From Dicaeum eximium (Eukaryota; Chordata; Aves; Passeriformes; Dicaeidae): DNA of 64,000 bases. The notes under the pieces are model-generated. The model worked only from the letters and a program-made list of their open reading frames with translations, ran no database searches and was not told the origin of the DNA. The translations under genes and the position numbers were made by a program. The stretch covers positions 4,985,151 through 5,049,150 of the forward strand of contig VWZP01001440.1 of the NCBI GenBank assembly GCA_013396995.1. The letters are read 5' to 3'. Numbering within the stretch: position 1 is the stretch's first letter; each line of letters begins with the position of its first letter. Shown here in pieces: positions 27,501 to 39,500 of the stretch.

Positions 27501-30500
27501 TTTTTCTGTCTTGGCTGAGAGGGAGAGGCTGGATGAATTAAATCTCTTTAATCCCCCATCCTCTAACCACGTCTGTTTTACATGACTGAATTTGGCATGC
27601 AGGAATTCCTGAAACTAGCAGAGTCAATTACACTCATTAGCTGTTCAAAATGTTCACCCTTCTTTCCTCCTCTCCAGTGTATAGTTGAGGTCTGTGCATG
27701 CTGAGGGTGAGCAGAACTTGATGCAGCTGTCCTAAAGGTAGAACATCTCTGCTGTTTTGTCCTCATCTTTCCTCTCCCCATGTATTATTAGTCTTGTTAG
27801 GATGTCATTTGGGATGTTAATGCCTCTAAGTCTACAGCTTTTTACATTGTAACTCCATTGTAAATTACTTGATTTTACATATTTTTTCCTAACTATCTCC
27901 TTTCCCTGATAATGCCACAGTAAAATAAATTTCTTCTGGAAATATTTGTCGTCCTCACCCTTTAGATCCTTTTTGCTCTGTACATTAAGTGTTTTGGTTG
28001 CTGTCTGTGACTGATACATGCTGCCTCTTGTGATAAGACAAATCTTTTCAATATTAGCTGTGCAAGCAGACAGAAACATAAATGCAATAAATGGATCCTG
28101 CTGTAAGCTGTGAATCCTCCCAAGCCTTGCAGTACCAACTGAGAGGCAGGAAAATGAGCTAAACTCTCCTCTCTGTTGATAAGTTGTTGGGATATTGTGC
28201 TGCAGCAGCCTCACCGAAGGCAGAGAGGCAGCAAAAATGACCTGAGACCTTTCCAGTGATGGGACGTGTCACCAGATGTGCTACCAGCCTGCTCCTGAGA
28301 AAGTGGAGTACACACCCAGGCTTTTAGATAAGTAGTCTTGGTGTGTGCCAGTGTAGCTCAGTGCTGTGGCAGCTTCATTCACTCACACTCACACTGAAGG
28401 AGGCTCCTTGGGGACCTCACTATGTTACTGGTGTGGCAGAGATCCTGCATGGGAATGGACACAAACCTACAAGCAATGCCACAGAGAAAGCAGTGCGGTC
28501 ATTCTGAGTGGTGAATGAACATGGAACACCAGATGTTATGTTTCCTAGAGCACAGACATCTGAGGATAAAAGTGATCAAGCCTGTGTTTGCATGTACAGC
28601 TGGAAATGGGGAGTAGTGTGACTGCCAGAATCCATGGGAAGTATCTCACTGATTTAGGAAGTCTGGAGTTTCCTTCAGGCTCGGGTTGAAGTCAGAGCTA
28701 TCAGAGTATGTTTCCTTATGGTAAAGAGAGTGTATCTGTGGTCTGCTGAAAGGGATTTTGGTTGCATGTTTGTCAGGTAAAGCAGTTACACAGTGTGTGT
28801 GCAGGGGTACTCGGTTTGTTGAATGCGAGAGCTGCAGAATCCTAGGGTTTTGTATTTCCCACTCCTCCTGTCACATTTGTTTCTTATTCTCATACTTGAA
28901 ATTGCATTCAATGGATTTTTTAGGTAGGTAGGTCCCACAGGGAGCTGTTGGTGGATTATTCTTCCTTTGACCAAATGAGCAGTTTGATCTGTGTGTTCAT
29001 TTGCTTTTGCTCACAGCAAGTATCAGTGTACCCTCCAGCTAGTCCTGTTACTCAGATGCAGTGAAGGGCATGGGAGCCTGACCTCTACATAAAGAGAAGT
29101 CTTTCCTGCTAACCCAGGGACTCGCTGTGGAAGGTCTGGTACCATTGAAAGAGACCTCCATCCTCTGAAGGATCCTTGAACCTATTCTCTGTGTGCTGGT
29201 CCACTTCCACTCTGTTTTCCCCAGTGTTATAGTGGGAGTGGGAGCTGCTAAGTTGGAATACCAGTTATGATGAAGGTACACACCCACGTATCACTTGGTT
29301 CTGCAACAGGAGATTTGTGCTAATCTGCATTAGAGCAGATGAATATATGAGCAGAAAAACAAAGGGATGGGGTTGTTGGGGTTGATGGGGTTTACATCAC
29401 AGCATGGATTTGAGATTGGATGTCTTATGATTTCCATTCATGTTTCTATAAAGATTTTTCCCCCTGTTTATTTCAGTCTATGGTGGCCTTTCTCAAGGAT
29501 CCAGAAGGTGCTCCACTGTGGGAGGAAGATCCTGAAGCCAAAGATATTGTGCATGTTGACAGTGAAAAGGTACATTAGCTGGATAGATGTCCTGTTGTTT
29601 TATAAATACACAGATGAAGGGAGTGTGTATGTTTGTATTAACTCTTAGTGAAACACCATTATTTTGTTTCTTTGGAAGGGAAGTTTAAAGCATCCAGCCT
29701 GTTTGAAGTGATTTGACAAATTTGTGGGTTGTGAAAACTGTAAAGTCCTGTGCTTCCCGCCCTCCTCTGCCCTGCATGTGGTCATGACCTCCATCTGCCA
29801 GCTACAGAGCAAGGGTCAGAGCTTGTGGATGGTGTGGGGGCACAGCCCTCTTTGTCTCAGGGAAGTGGAGCAGCTTGCCAGGTGCAGTCACTGCAGAATG
29901 CAAGTAGGAGGTAAAATGCTGCTCTTCAAACTGCAGGTTGTCATTAAACCTTGGGTTCCCTTATGTGCCTGAGGTTAGGAGTGGGAAGCAGGAAGAAATG
30001 GGATCCAGATCTTGAGGGATTTAACTTGGTACAGTAACTGTCCTCTCATTGTTAAGTGGGAAAGCAGCAAATGTGATGAAACTGCCTTAAAAAGCCAGTG
30101 CCACCACAGTTACTCATTATGTTCTTTCTAATATAATCACCTTGGTCTTTTATATTAGTTTTCTAGTCTATAGATTTTTTAAACTTTAATTGATTGGACT
30201 CTAGCTGGTATTTTGTAAAGGGCTTTTTCAATTTTCTGGCTTTCATTTTTAATATTAGAAATGGTTATTCTGACATTCAGTTTTTGTAGAAAGATTAATT
30301 TTTAATGTTCACCCTCTGTACTCTATTACAAGGCTTCCAGGGGTTGCATTCAATTTGAAAACTTCATCTAGTTTTTCTATCATGCTGGTACTGAAAAATC
30401 CTTTTTGCATGGCATCTCATAGGTTTGGCAAGGTTTCATAGTGTGAAAACTGAACGTGTTTTGTTATTATTGAGTCTGACTTTTTGAATTGTAATATGGA

Positions 30501-33500
30501 TTTTGGATGTGTCAGCGAAGAAAGCGTTTCCAGGTAGAGATTCTGCAGTGAGAATGAACTAAACCATGGAAGTTCCACATATTAACAGTGAAGATACTGG
30601 TCTAGGATATTCAGCAGATAGCTGAATGTATCGTAAATTTTGTCATCTTCTTTCAAGTTAAAATTGAGCAAGGGAAAAATAAAAATGAGTCCTGTCTCTT
30701 AGGAAAGATGAGCCCTTTTCCCTCAGATAAATGAGCCTGTGTTCTATGAATACATATATTGGGTTTTTAAAGTTGTAGTACGGTGTCATTGAGTGTAAGT
30801 GTTTTTTATTTTCTTTGGTTCATTCACTAGGAATTGAGAAGGCTTCTGAAGAAGGAAGACAAGCCCCTACTGATGATGTTCTATGCCCCATGTAAGTAGT
30901 CCAGCATGTCCTGTCACCTCTTTCCCACTACTCCACTGAGAGATGTCCAAGTCTGACTAGAAGCTTCACGTGTGTTTCACTAATAATACTGTGCCACCTT
31001 TATCTTCACTAATAATAATGTGCCACCTTTATCGTTCAGACCCTTGTGTTGTTCTGCCTGTTTGTCCTCAGTTTTTCCCTGGTTGTCCATCACTTGTATC
31101 TTTCTCTTGTGATGATGGTTCTTGCTCAGTGTTCTTTTAAGCAGCCGCTTTCTATAATTTTGTTACCAGTTGTCCTTTCTAGATTTGTGCTGCACAGAAC
31201 AGAAACACTGTGTGCTGCAGGCAGAGGGAACAGTGCAGTCGTCAGGAGCAGGATTATTGTTCCTGCTCCATCCCAGAGGCACCCTGCATGTTCCTGCCCA
31301 CATGGGCAGGAGTAACTCAAATGCAAGTGGGATTTCAGGAAGAGGAGAGCACATTGGAGTCTCTCCATTTCTTTTTGTGACCTTGACCTTGTATTGCTGC
31401 TATCTTGTCATTGCATTGGCTACTTGTTCCTTAAAGTTGCAGATTTACAGCTGCCTTTTCGTGTTTCCTGCTGACTGCTGTGTGAGAGGCTTTCCAGCTC
31501 TTCTAAGCAAGATTGTGTTGCGCTTGACTTGTTGCTCAGTTCAGAAAGCAAGGAAACCATGAGAAGGGAATAAATGTGTGACCTAAACTAGGAAAGCCTC
31601 CCAGCAGTGCCCTGATAGGGAAGTTTATGTTGGGTACCACAAGCAATTTGCTGATTCTCTTTAAAACTTGTGTCCCATGGCAGCATTATCTGGTGTTTCT
31701 TAGTGTATTTTCTCTTGTAATTACTGCCTGAAACGACAGCCTACCTTTTTATTCTCATCTGAGCACTGCCAAGATGGCCAAAATTGCCCAAGACTTAGTT
31801 TGATGCATCACAAAGAAGATGATTTTTCTTTTAATGAAATCTCTTGTGGCTCTGTGCCTTCAGACTCTGCAGTGGCATGGTCCTGTGTGGCCTGGCAGGG
31901 TGTGTGGCTGTTCCCAGTAGCTGCTGCCTTGGATCAGCGGGAGGCGATACGGCTGCTCTGCTGTAAATTGTCCCTTCAGGGAGAGTTGGGCTGTGCAGTG
32001 CTTTCACAGTTTACCTGTGCCAGGAGTAATTGTTTTCCGCAACTGAGCCTCTTTCTGAAATGTGCCTTATCTAACCCTTCGTTCTCTTTGAACCGTTCCC
32101 CCAGAAACCCTCCTCCTTCCAGTTTCTCTTCTTTGAAGTGGCAAAACACCTGCTAGTTTTCAGTGCTGTAATACTTGTGCTGCTTTCCAAACTGCTGTGA
32201 AGGAAGTCTACTTGTGAGTTTTTTTTCCCTCTGATTTCTCAGTTTGTAACTCCCTCATCTTTTATTTAACACACAAGACTTTCTGAATTGGTTGTTGTCC
32301 AGATTTTCTTTTCTGGCTTCTCTTACCAGAGACAGAATACATCCAGCAGTTGCGATAAAATATGGGCTTTGAGCAGCTGAAATTATTGGTTACATACAGG
32401 TGTTACCCTTCATAACCTGGAGCAGCAAATCAAGACTGGTCACTAAAAGAAATTCAGCTTTTTGTTACTTGTAAGGGAGGTCTTTGGCGCAAGAGGACAT
32501 CAGAGGCTTTGTCTGGGAGGCTGTGGGAAAGACAGCTGCCTTATTTCTCTGCTTTGTTGGAAGCAGGAGCTTTAGATTAATTGTGTCAGATTGATAGGAA
32601 ATGGGCTCTTTCATTATGTACTGATGCAGAGGGAGATGAATGCAACTACTGACTTAGATGTAGTTACTTTAATATTTCAGGAATGCTTGGTCTGGGTAAA
32701 ACAACTCAAAGCAAAGGCTTGCTTTCCTCAGAAGGTATTACCTGCCATTTGCAGACCTTTCACTGTACTTTCTGGCCTATATTAGAACATCAGACAGCAC
32801 TAAAGATGAAATATTAGGTATAGTTGAAGGCATTCATTCATTCATTAGGTATCATTGAAGGCATTCAGATTTATTTGTAGTTAACTCTGTCAAAGAAGAC
32901 TCCTGCAGGAGACGGATTTGGCAACAAGAAGGAGCTGTTGATAAACATGATTGAAAACAAGGTTTTAAAAATGAAGGTCTTAACTAGTGGAAAGACTAAT
33001 CTGTATTTAATTCAGCTCCCCCTTTTGGGACAAAATACAAGAAGAAAGAACAGAAGAAAATGAGTTGTTTGAGGTTCCCCTTTTATGCCTGTTGAGGGGT
33101 ATATGTGGCTTGGCAGCATCCCGAACAATATGACCCAGGAGAGGGTGTACTGAAAGGAGTTTGGGAGCAGCAAGTTTGAGGCAGCAGCAGAGCTGGGATG
33201 ATAGGGGTGATGGCTGGGTGGAGGAGACTGGTGTGTGCCTGTGCTCTAGGAGGTACTCCAGGGAGCAGTGAGAGAGTGAAGAGGGGAAGACACGGAGATC
33301 TCCTGCAGGACTGAAGGGCCTGAGGCTCCTGAGGAGAGAAAACATAGAGGATTCAGAAGATGATGTCTGCCAACTCACATCTTTTGATGTCTGTCCAGTG
33401 GTTTGGATGAAGCTGCAAGACCTCAGTGGGGCTTAAATGTGTGGTCTGTGCCCACCAAGAAATTGTCATTTTGACTAGCACTAATTTAACAACCTCATTG

Positions 33501-36500
33501 TCAATTTGAGCAGAGAGATCAAAGATGGAAAGACCACAGAAACAAGAACTCTCCTTCGTCAGATTAAAGGATGTTCTTTTTCAGGCATGCTGATGTGATC
33601 CTAAATTAGTGGCTGCAAAATCTGTTCCTCCTTTCTGGAAGATATTTCTAAAACTCTCTGTTAATCAGAACAGAAATCTTGACTACTGTCCCGTGGTGGA
33701 CGGAGTTTCCACAATAAGTGTCTGGAGTGCTTGGCTCCAGCTACCTTTCTTCCATGCTGTCTGCACTCCGGCCCCTTCCCATCTGCATGCACAGATTTTA
33801 CTTGGCAGGGGTGAAAACTGCTGCTTACAAGGTGATTTACTGCTAATCTGCTTAGCACTGCAAAGTATCATCAAACAGCTCTCACTCAGCACCCTCCAAG
33901 TACACATTGGTGGTCTTCCTCACTCACCCTTTGTCTTTTCCACAGCACATTATTGTATCTTACAAGGGCTGTTGCTTCTGAGCTATGTCTGCTCAATTAA
34001 AAGAGCACTGTTTAACACTTGATGTCTGTGTAATGTGTTTAGGAAATGTGTCTCAAAATAATTTCAAAGCCTTGTTAAACTGGGATCTCAAGTACCTCCT
34101 CCTGTCCGTTCAATTAGTAGAAAAGCACAAATTTTTTGTTTTGAGTTCACAATTGTTATATCTTCTGTTGATTTTTGATATGTGTGTTTCATCTTGTATT
34201 CTCCTCTGGGCTCAGCTCAGAGCCTGAGGAATATAAGATGGTTTTACTCTCTCCATACTAGGATGAGAAATGAATATGAAAATGAAGAGCATGAAAAATG
34301 TGCAAAAATAGAAACATCCTTAGAAACGAACAATCTAATAATGATTTAGTGAAGCAGATAAAGAATTTTTGTTTAAATTTTTTATATAAAATATTACTGC
34401 ATATGCTTTGGAACTTAGATACTGTAGAAGAGGCTGAATAGAGTTGTTGGCATATTACTTACACAATTTGTTTTTTATCAGGGTGTGGTGTTTGTAAGAG
34501 AATGATGCCATCTTATCAGCAGGCAGCCACAGAACTCAAGGGTAAATATGTAAGTGAGACAATGAGCTTTATATGACATTTCAAAAATAATTTTAACACT
34601 TTTTTTTTTTTAGTATATAAATCGACAAATATTTATCAAAATCAAAATTACCCATTTCTAAGCAAACTTATACAAAACAGAAATAAATTACTCTGTTCCA
34701 GATCTATTCAGGATTCTCTCTTGGTTTTTATTCTTCTAAAACTTTAGAGAATGAGATGTGAACTCCCTTGCCCTTTAGATTCACTGCAGTTTTTTCCATG
34801 GAGATACAGGTTCTGACACTGTGTAGATTTATGTTTTGCCTCTAATTTGTGAATTTTTAGGCCTTTTGAGCTCATTTTGGTAAAGAAAGAAATGTTTGCC
34901 TTAATGGGTTTGGTCAGCTTTTTGGCCTGATGTTTCATAGCAAGGTCAGGGATGGATGCCCTTATTGCAGTTATTAATCCGCTTTTTTAGTGGAGAATCA
35001 CAGTGTTATGGGAGGGGGATTTCCCCTCCCATAACACTGTGATTCTCCCATTTCTCCCATAAGCTACTGGTCACCTTCCAGCCACTCAACATTAGTAGAA
35101 TCTTAAAGTTCAACTGTACCTCTGTCAAAGTTGATGTCACATTGATATAAAAGTAAGTTTTGACTCTAATAAAGTACAGAATTCACAGTAATTTGGTTAC
35201 CCCTTTGTAGTTACAAGGTGTATTGATTTCTGTAAGCAAGTCAAAGGCAGTCGTCTAGTTGAGGTTTACAATGTGCTTAACATATGATTTATAGGATGCC
35301 AGTAGTACATAAAGGATGGCGAAATAGGATTGTTGTTTCATGGCTGTAGCAGGATTTGGTCTGATCCTACCTGTTGGATCATTCACTGCTGTGTTTACAG
35401 GTTTCCTTCTGAGGGAAAGATGAAGCACTGCAGTTCATTGCTGGGGCAGCTCTGGCCATTTGTTCTTGTGATCACCTAGTGCTGTCAGACTGCCCAACAT
35501 TCTCCAAACTAGTTGTTTTCAGAAGTGTTTTCTTTAAATCCTTGTTTGCTTAGGGCTGAAATGAGTGGGAGTTACTCAGATTTATTTAGGACATGGCACA
35601 AGCCTTAGAAGATATTTTCAAGAGTGTTTTTGTCAAGCCAGGCAGCATTCTAAGGCCATGTCCCCTGAGAGGAGGGTGTGCTGCAGCCTTTGGGAAGGCA
35701 TTCCTGCCCTGCATGGCAGTACATTATGGGGTGTGGGGTGAGAGGGATTAGGAATGTAAAGCATCACCTATAGACACAGTGCCAGAGAGAAGGCACACTG
35801 CACAGCACTCTGTCCTCCTGCAGTTATCCCTTCCTTGTCCATGTGCAGCTCATTTATTAAATTCAGACCAGAGAATTTAGATCTATTCTGGTTTGAGTAT
35901 TTCCTTCCTCACTTGGAAATAGTTTCTGTAGATCCGGGCTGATCCTGCACAGCTGAGTGACATGGCTGGGACACAGTTCTTTGCAGTGGAGGGTTGTGGT
36001 GCAGGATCACTTCAGAGGAAAGTCTGGTTATGCCACTGCCAGCCATGTTTTTCACAAAAATTGGTCTGTTTGTCAAAATTTGACCCAATTACCTTCCTGA
36101 GTGGGATGTGTACACAGCTTGCTATTTCTAAAGTTAACTGTGCTGTACCCATCGTAAATTATTCATGGAGTGGCTTAGAGTGATGTTGACCTCCAGATCA
36201 GACTTTGCTGCAAAGTTTATGAGTGGTTTGGATGAGCTGAAGGTTTGGCCTTTTAATCTGACCTGTCATTAACTGTCAGGATGTGCCAGGCTCAAAAGTG
36301 ATTATTGCTGTTATATAGCAGGAAAATAAGTACAGTATTGCCTACTGAAGAGGTCATAAAAGTGGAAGGGTGAACTGTGCCTGTCACTGGTTGCTGTGTT
36401 CCCTCAGGACTGGTTGTTTCTTGCCCCAGTGCTGTTAATGAGAGGAAGGCAGGGTGGCATATTTAGTTTATATTATGGTTATATCTTACAATTCTGTTGC

Positions 36501-39500
36501 ACCCGGTGCAGAAGGAAAAAGTGCTCCAAATCAGAAGTGGACTTATTTTATCCTTGGCAGGAACGATTCCTGTGGTTAGAGGGTTGGCTGGGCCCTGGTG
36601 GGTGACTGTCACTATCGCCCCAGAGCAGGGGAGAACTGGATATTAGCAAACCATTCATCATCTCCCTAATGCCCATGAATTTGTGAGTGTGCCAGAATGT
36701 TCTGCTCAGTAAAGACCAACTTGAGAATATGCGTAAGTGTTTTCCTTCTTTCGTTTCCTTTTTTTTGTTTTTTTCCTTTTAAAAATTTTTTTGGTGCTGT
36801 AAGGTACCAGTTTCCCATCAAGAAAACTGAGAATCAGGGTAGGGCATCACAACTAAATAGGAATGGTGAGAAGCTCCAAGTACTTGGGCAGCTAGGAGAG
36901 GTTCAGAGTTGGTTTAGATTAGAGGTAGCTTATTGGAGAGCAGGTAAGTGTTGAAATATGTCAAGTGTCACTGCAGACGTGAAAGGAATAAACTGATCTT
37001 TGTTTCTGCAATGGCTATTACAAGAGGTAATGGACCTAAATTGGAGTTGGGGGTCATTCAGTCATTTGCTAAAAGCAAATTTGCCAAATGTCTGGCAGGA
37101 GGACCCTGGCTTTGGGCAGTAGGTATGTTTTGATGGTCTCTGGCAGCCTCATATTTCATAATTCTGTGATTATTGGCCAGCTAAAGTTGTTACTCTTGTC
37201 ATTAAAACAAATCCTGTTGTAATAAGCTTTTTTGCTAAATACGTTTCATGTAATGTAATGGACGCCAGAATGAATCCAAGTTACTGACTTTTGTCAATCG
37301 CCATTAGATGGACACACTGAAATTGTCTGACATGGCCAGGAATGCGCATTTAAATCATAGGAAATGCTCTGAAAGTTCACAGCAAACATGGAATCTGGTA
37401 GGCTGGTGTTAATTAGGGAATTAGTTAACAAAACTGGTTCTTGCTTTATAAAGCAGCCATTGTATCTTGATCCTATTGCATTTACCTGCCTTTAGGTGGT
37501 GACATGGAGGATAAGGAAAGGGGAGAATTGAGTCTGGGTAATCTCATGAGAATTAAGTCAGTCCAGTTGCTCAAACTACAAGGAAAATTCAAAGTGGAAG
37601 ACTATGCCAGCAACCTTCTGTACTCTCCTCTGTTCAGTTTATCCTTTCTTAGGATAGGGAAGAGAAAACAAAGTATCTTTTTGTGACTTTCCAGCACATT
37701 CTTAGGAATGGTTGGCCTTCATATGAGGATTTTCTGCTTTAAGATTTATTTCATGCTGGCTCTGAGCACATTTGGTTGGTCTGTGCAGTTTGCTGCAGTC
37801 AGGAACGTGGTATTAAATTCTGATGTGGTATTTCAGCTGGAAGGAGAAAATCCTGGTTTTGGAGAGGGAAAGAGGAGGGGGTTGGATTAAGACCCTGCTG
37901 CTAAAATCATTTAAGCCGTCAATGCCATTAAACTAAGTTAATCAGGAAGTGATATCTCAGCAACTTGCTGGGTCCAGGTTTGACAGCAGATTGACCTCTG
38001 CATGAATTGCACACCCACAAAAACTTGAAATCAATCCCATCTTCCAATTTTCATGTCAGAAATGTTTGGAAGACATTTGGACAGGGCACAGAATAAGTCG
38101 CAGGGCACAGTATAAGTCACAGGAGCCCTGAACCTGAAGCTCAAGGACTGTTGAGATGGAGGATGGGTTGGGACAGAGGTGAGGAGTGGGGAGGAGAGAG
38201 TTTTTGTTTTACATGCTAGTCTGAGAAGCTGCTGTGCCTCTGTGCCTCTTTTTGAAGGCTGTAGGACAAGGTTAATTCTTAACTCTCATTATACCCTGCC
38301 CTAACTTAAATATGTTAAGTTAACATATTTACTCTTTTTAAATGCCATGTGCTATTTCCTGAGCTCATGGAAATAGGGCACGTTTTATTTTCCCATCAAA
38401 GTCATGCTGATTTCCCCTTGCCATTCAGTAAGTGCATTTTTGAACTGGGATAATGCCAGTGCTTGTGGTTGGTTAGACATTGACAGGTTGGTTAGACATA
38501 GACAAGTTCATTGCTGGAGTGGAAACTAGAGAGCTGAGGGTAGAATTTCTGGTGTCCTGTTTAATGTTTGGATATGAACTAAGAACTCTTTTTTTTTTTT
38601 TTTACTTGCAGAGGAATAAAAAATCTAGTTGTAGTTTAAAATCCAAATGTGCAAAGCAGAGCCCAAGTGCTGCAATTGAGAGGACTCCCTTTAGGTATTT
38701 CTGGTAGTGGGTGAATAAAAATAAACAGAGGTGCTTGCAGAGCAGTGAGGAGGTGACATGCTAACTGGTGTGTGTTTTCTCTGGATTAGACTGAAGTATT
38801 GTTCTGTTTTGTCCCTTGCAAAAATCAGAAAAATTTCAGTGCCTTTTATAGAGAGCCCTTTGCTTGACAGCTATATGAATGAAATCAGAATCTGCCCAGA
38901 TTGAAATGGGTTTTACTTAAATGTTCAAACAAATGGTGTGATGTTCCTGCTGTACTGGAAGAATCAGTAAGATTATGCTCTGTTTTTCCAGGTTCTTGCG
39001 GGGATGAATGTTTACTCTGCTGAGTTTGAAAGGATAAAGGAAGAATTCAACGTCCGGGGATATCCTACAATCTGCTATTTTGAGTCGGTTATGTTTTGCT
39101 ACTATTTTAGAAATCACGCACTCTTATATAATTGCACATTTTTATCTTTTAGGGCAAGGACTGAACCTTGTTTTGTTGCTTTAACAGGAAAGGAAAGTTC
39201 CTGTTCAACTTCGAGAACTTTGGTGCTACGGCAGCCGATATCGCAGAGTGGCTGAAACAGTAAGGCACAGAACTTCATGCACTCCACCTTTTCTGTACTC
39301 TTCATTATTTACAGAATGTAATGGTTTAGGAACAGACATCTCTCCTTCCTTCCCTCTGCTCAGAAGAGCAAACAAAACTACCCCGCTGAGATCAGCTAAA
39401 CTCATATGGAGAGGCTGACTAATGTTTGGTTTTTAGCATGCATGCCTTGGATTTCACAATTGCATTTTGTCTGTAATAGGAGACTGACTGTGGACTAAAA

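Larger units (their letters stand above)
30892..34481 (+). other. PDIA5: PDIA5 intron 7
   Basis: 3590 bp, GT-AG, phase 1, splitting the Trp codon of the first active site. It contains a 29-bp tandem duplication at 30976-31033 and a 31-bp partial tandem duplication at 32813-32868. The remainder shows no recognisable element. Confidence 0.85.
34550..38991 (+). other. PDIA5: PDIA5 intron 8
   Basis: 4442 bp, GT-AG, phase 0. It contains the perfect hairpin at 34992-35048, two separate 19-bp tandem duplications, a 25-nt palindrome and a T15 run at 38589-38603. A possible CR1 tail near 37157 is too short to call. Confidence 0.85.

Noticed and set aside
27732..28214. 160-codon reverse-strand open frame in intron 5
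   Set aside because: No recognisable domain, no splice or promoter context, and such lengths occur by chance in 64 kb.
37150..37180. Possible CR1 3' tail (attctgtgatt)
   Set aside because: Only about a dozen bases match and no CR1 body precedes them.
39088..39089. Alternative exon 9 donor (gttatg) four bases downstream
   Set aside because: It would break the frame into exon 10 and disagree with the conserved FEKGKF junction.
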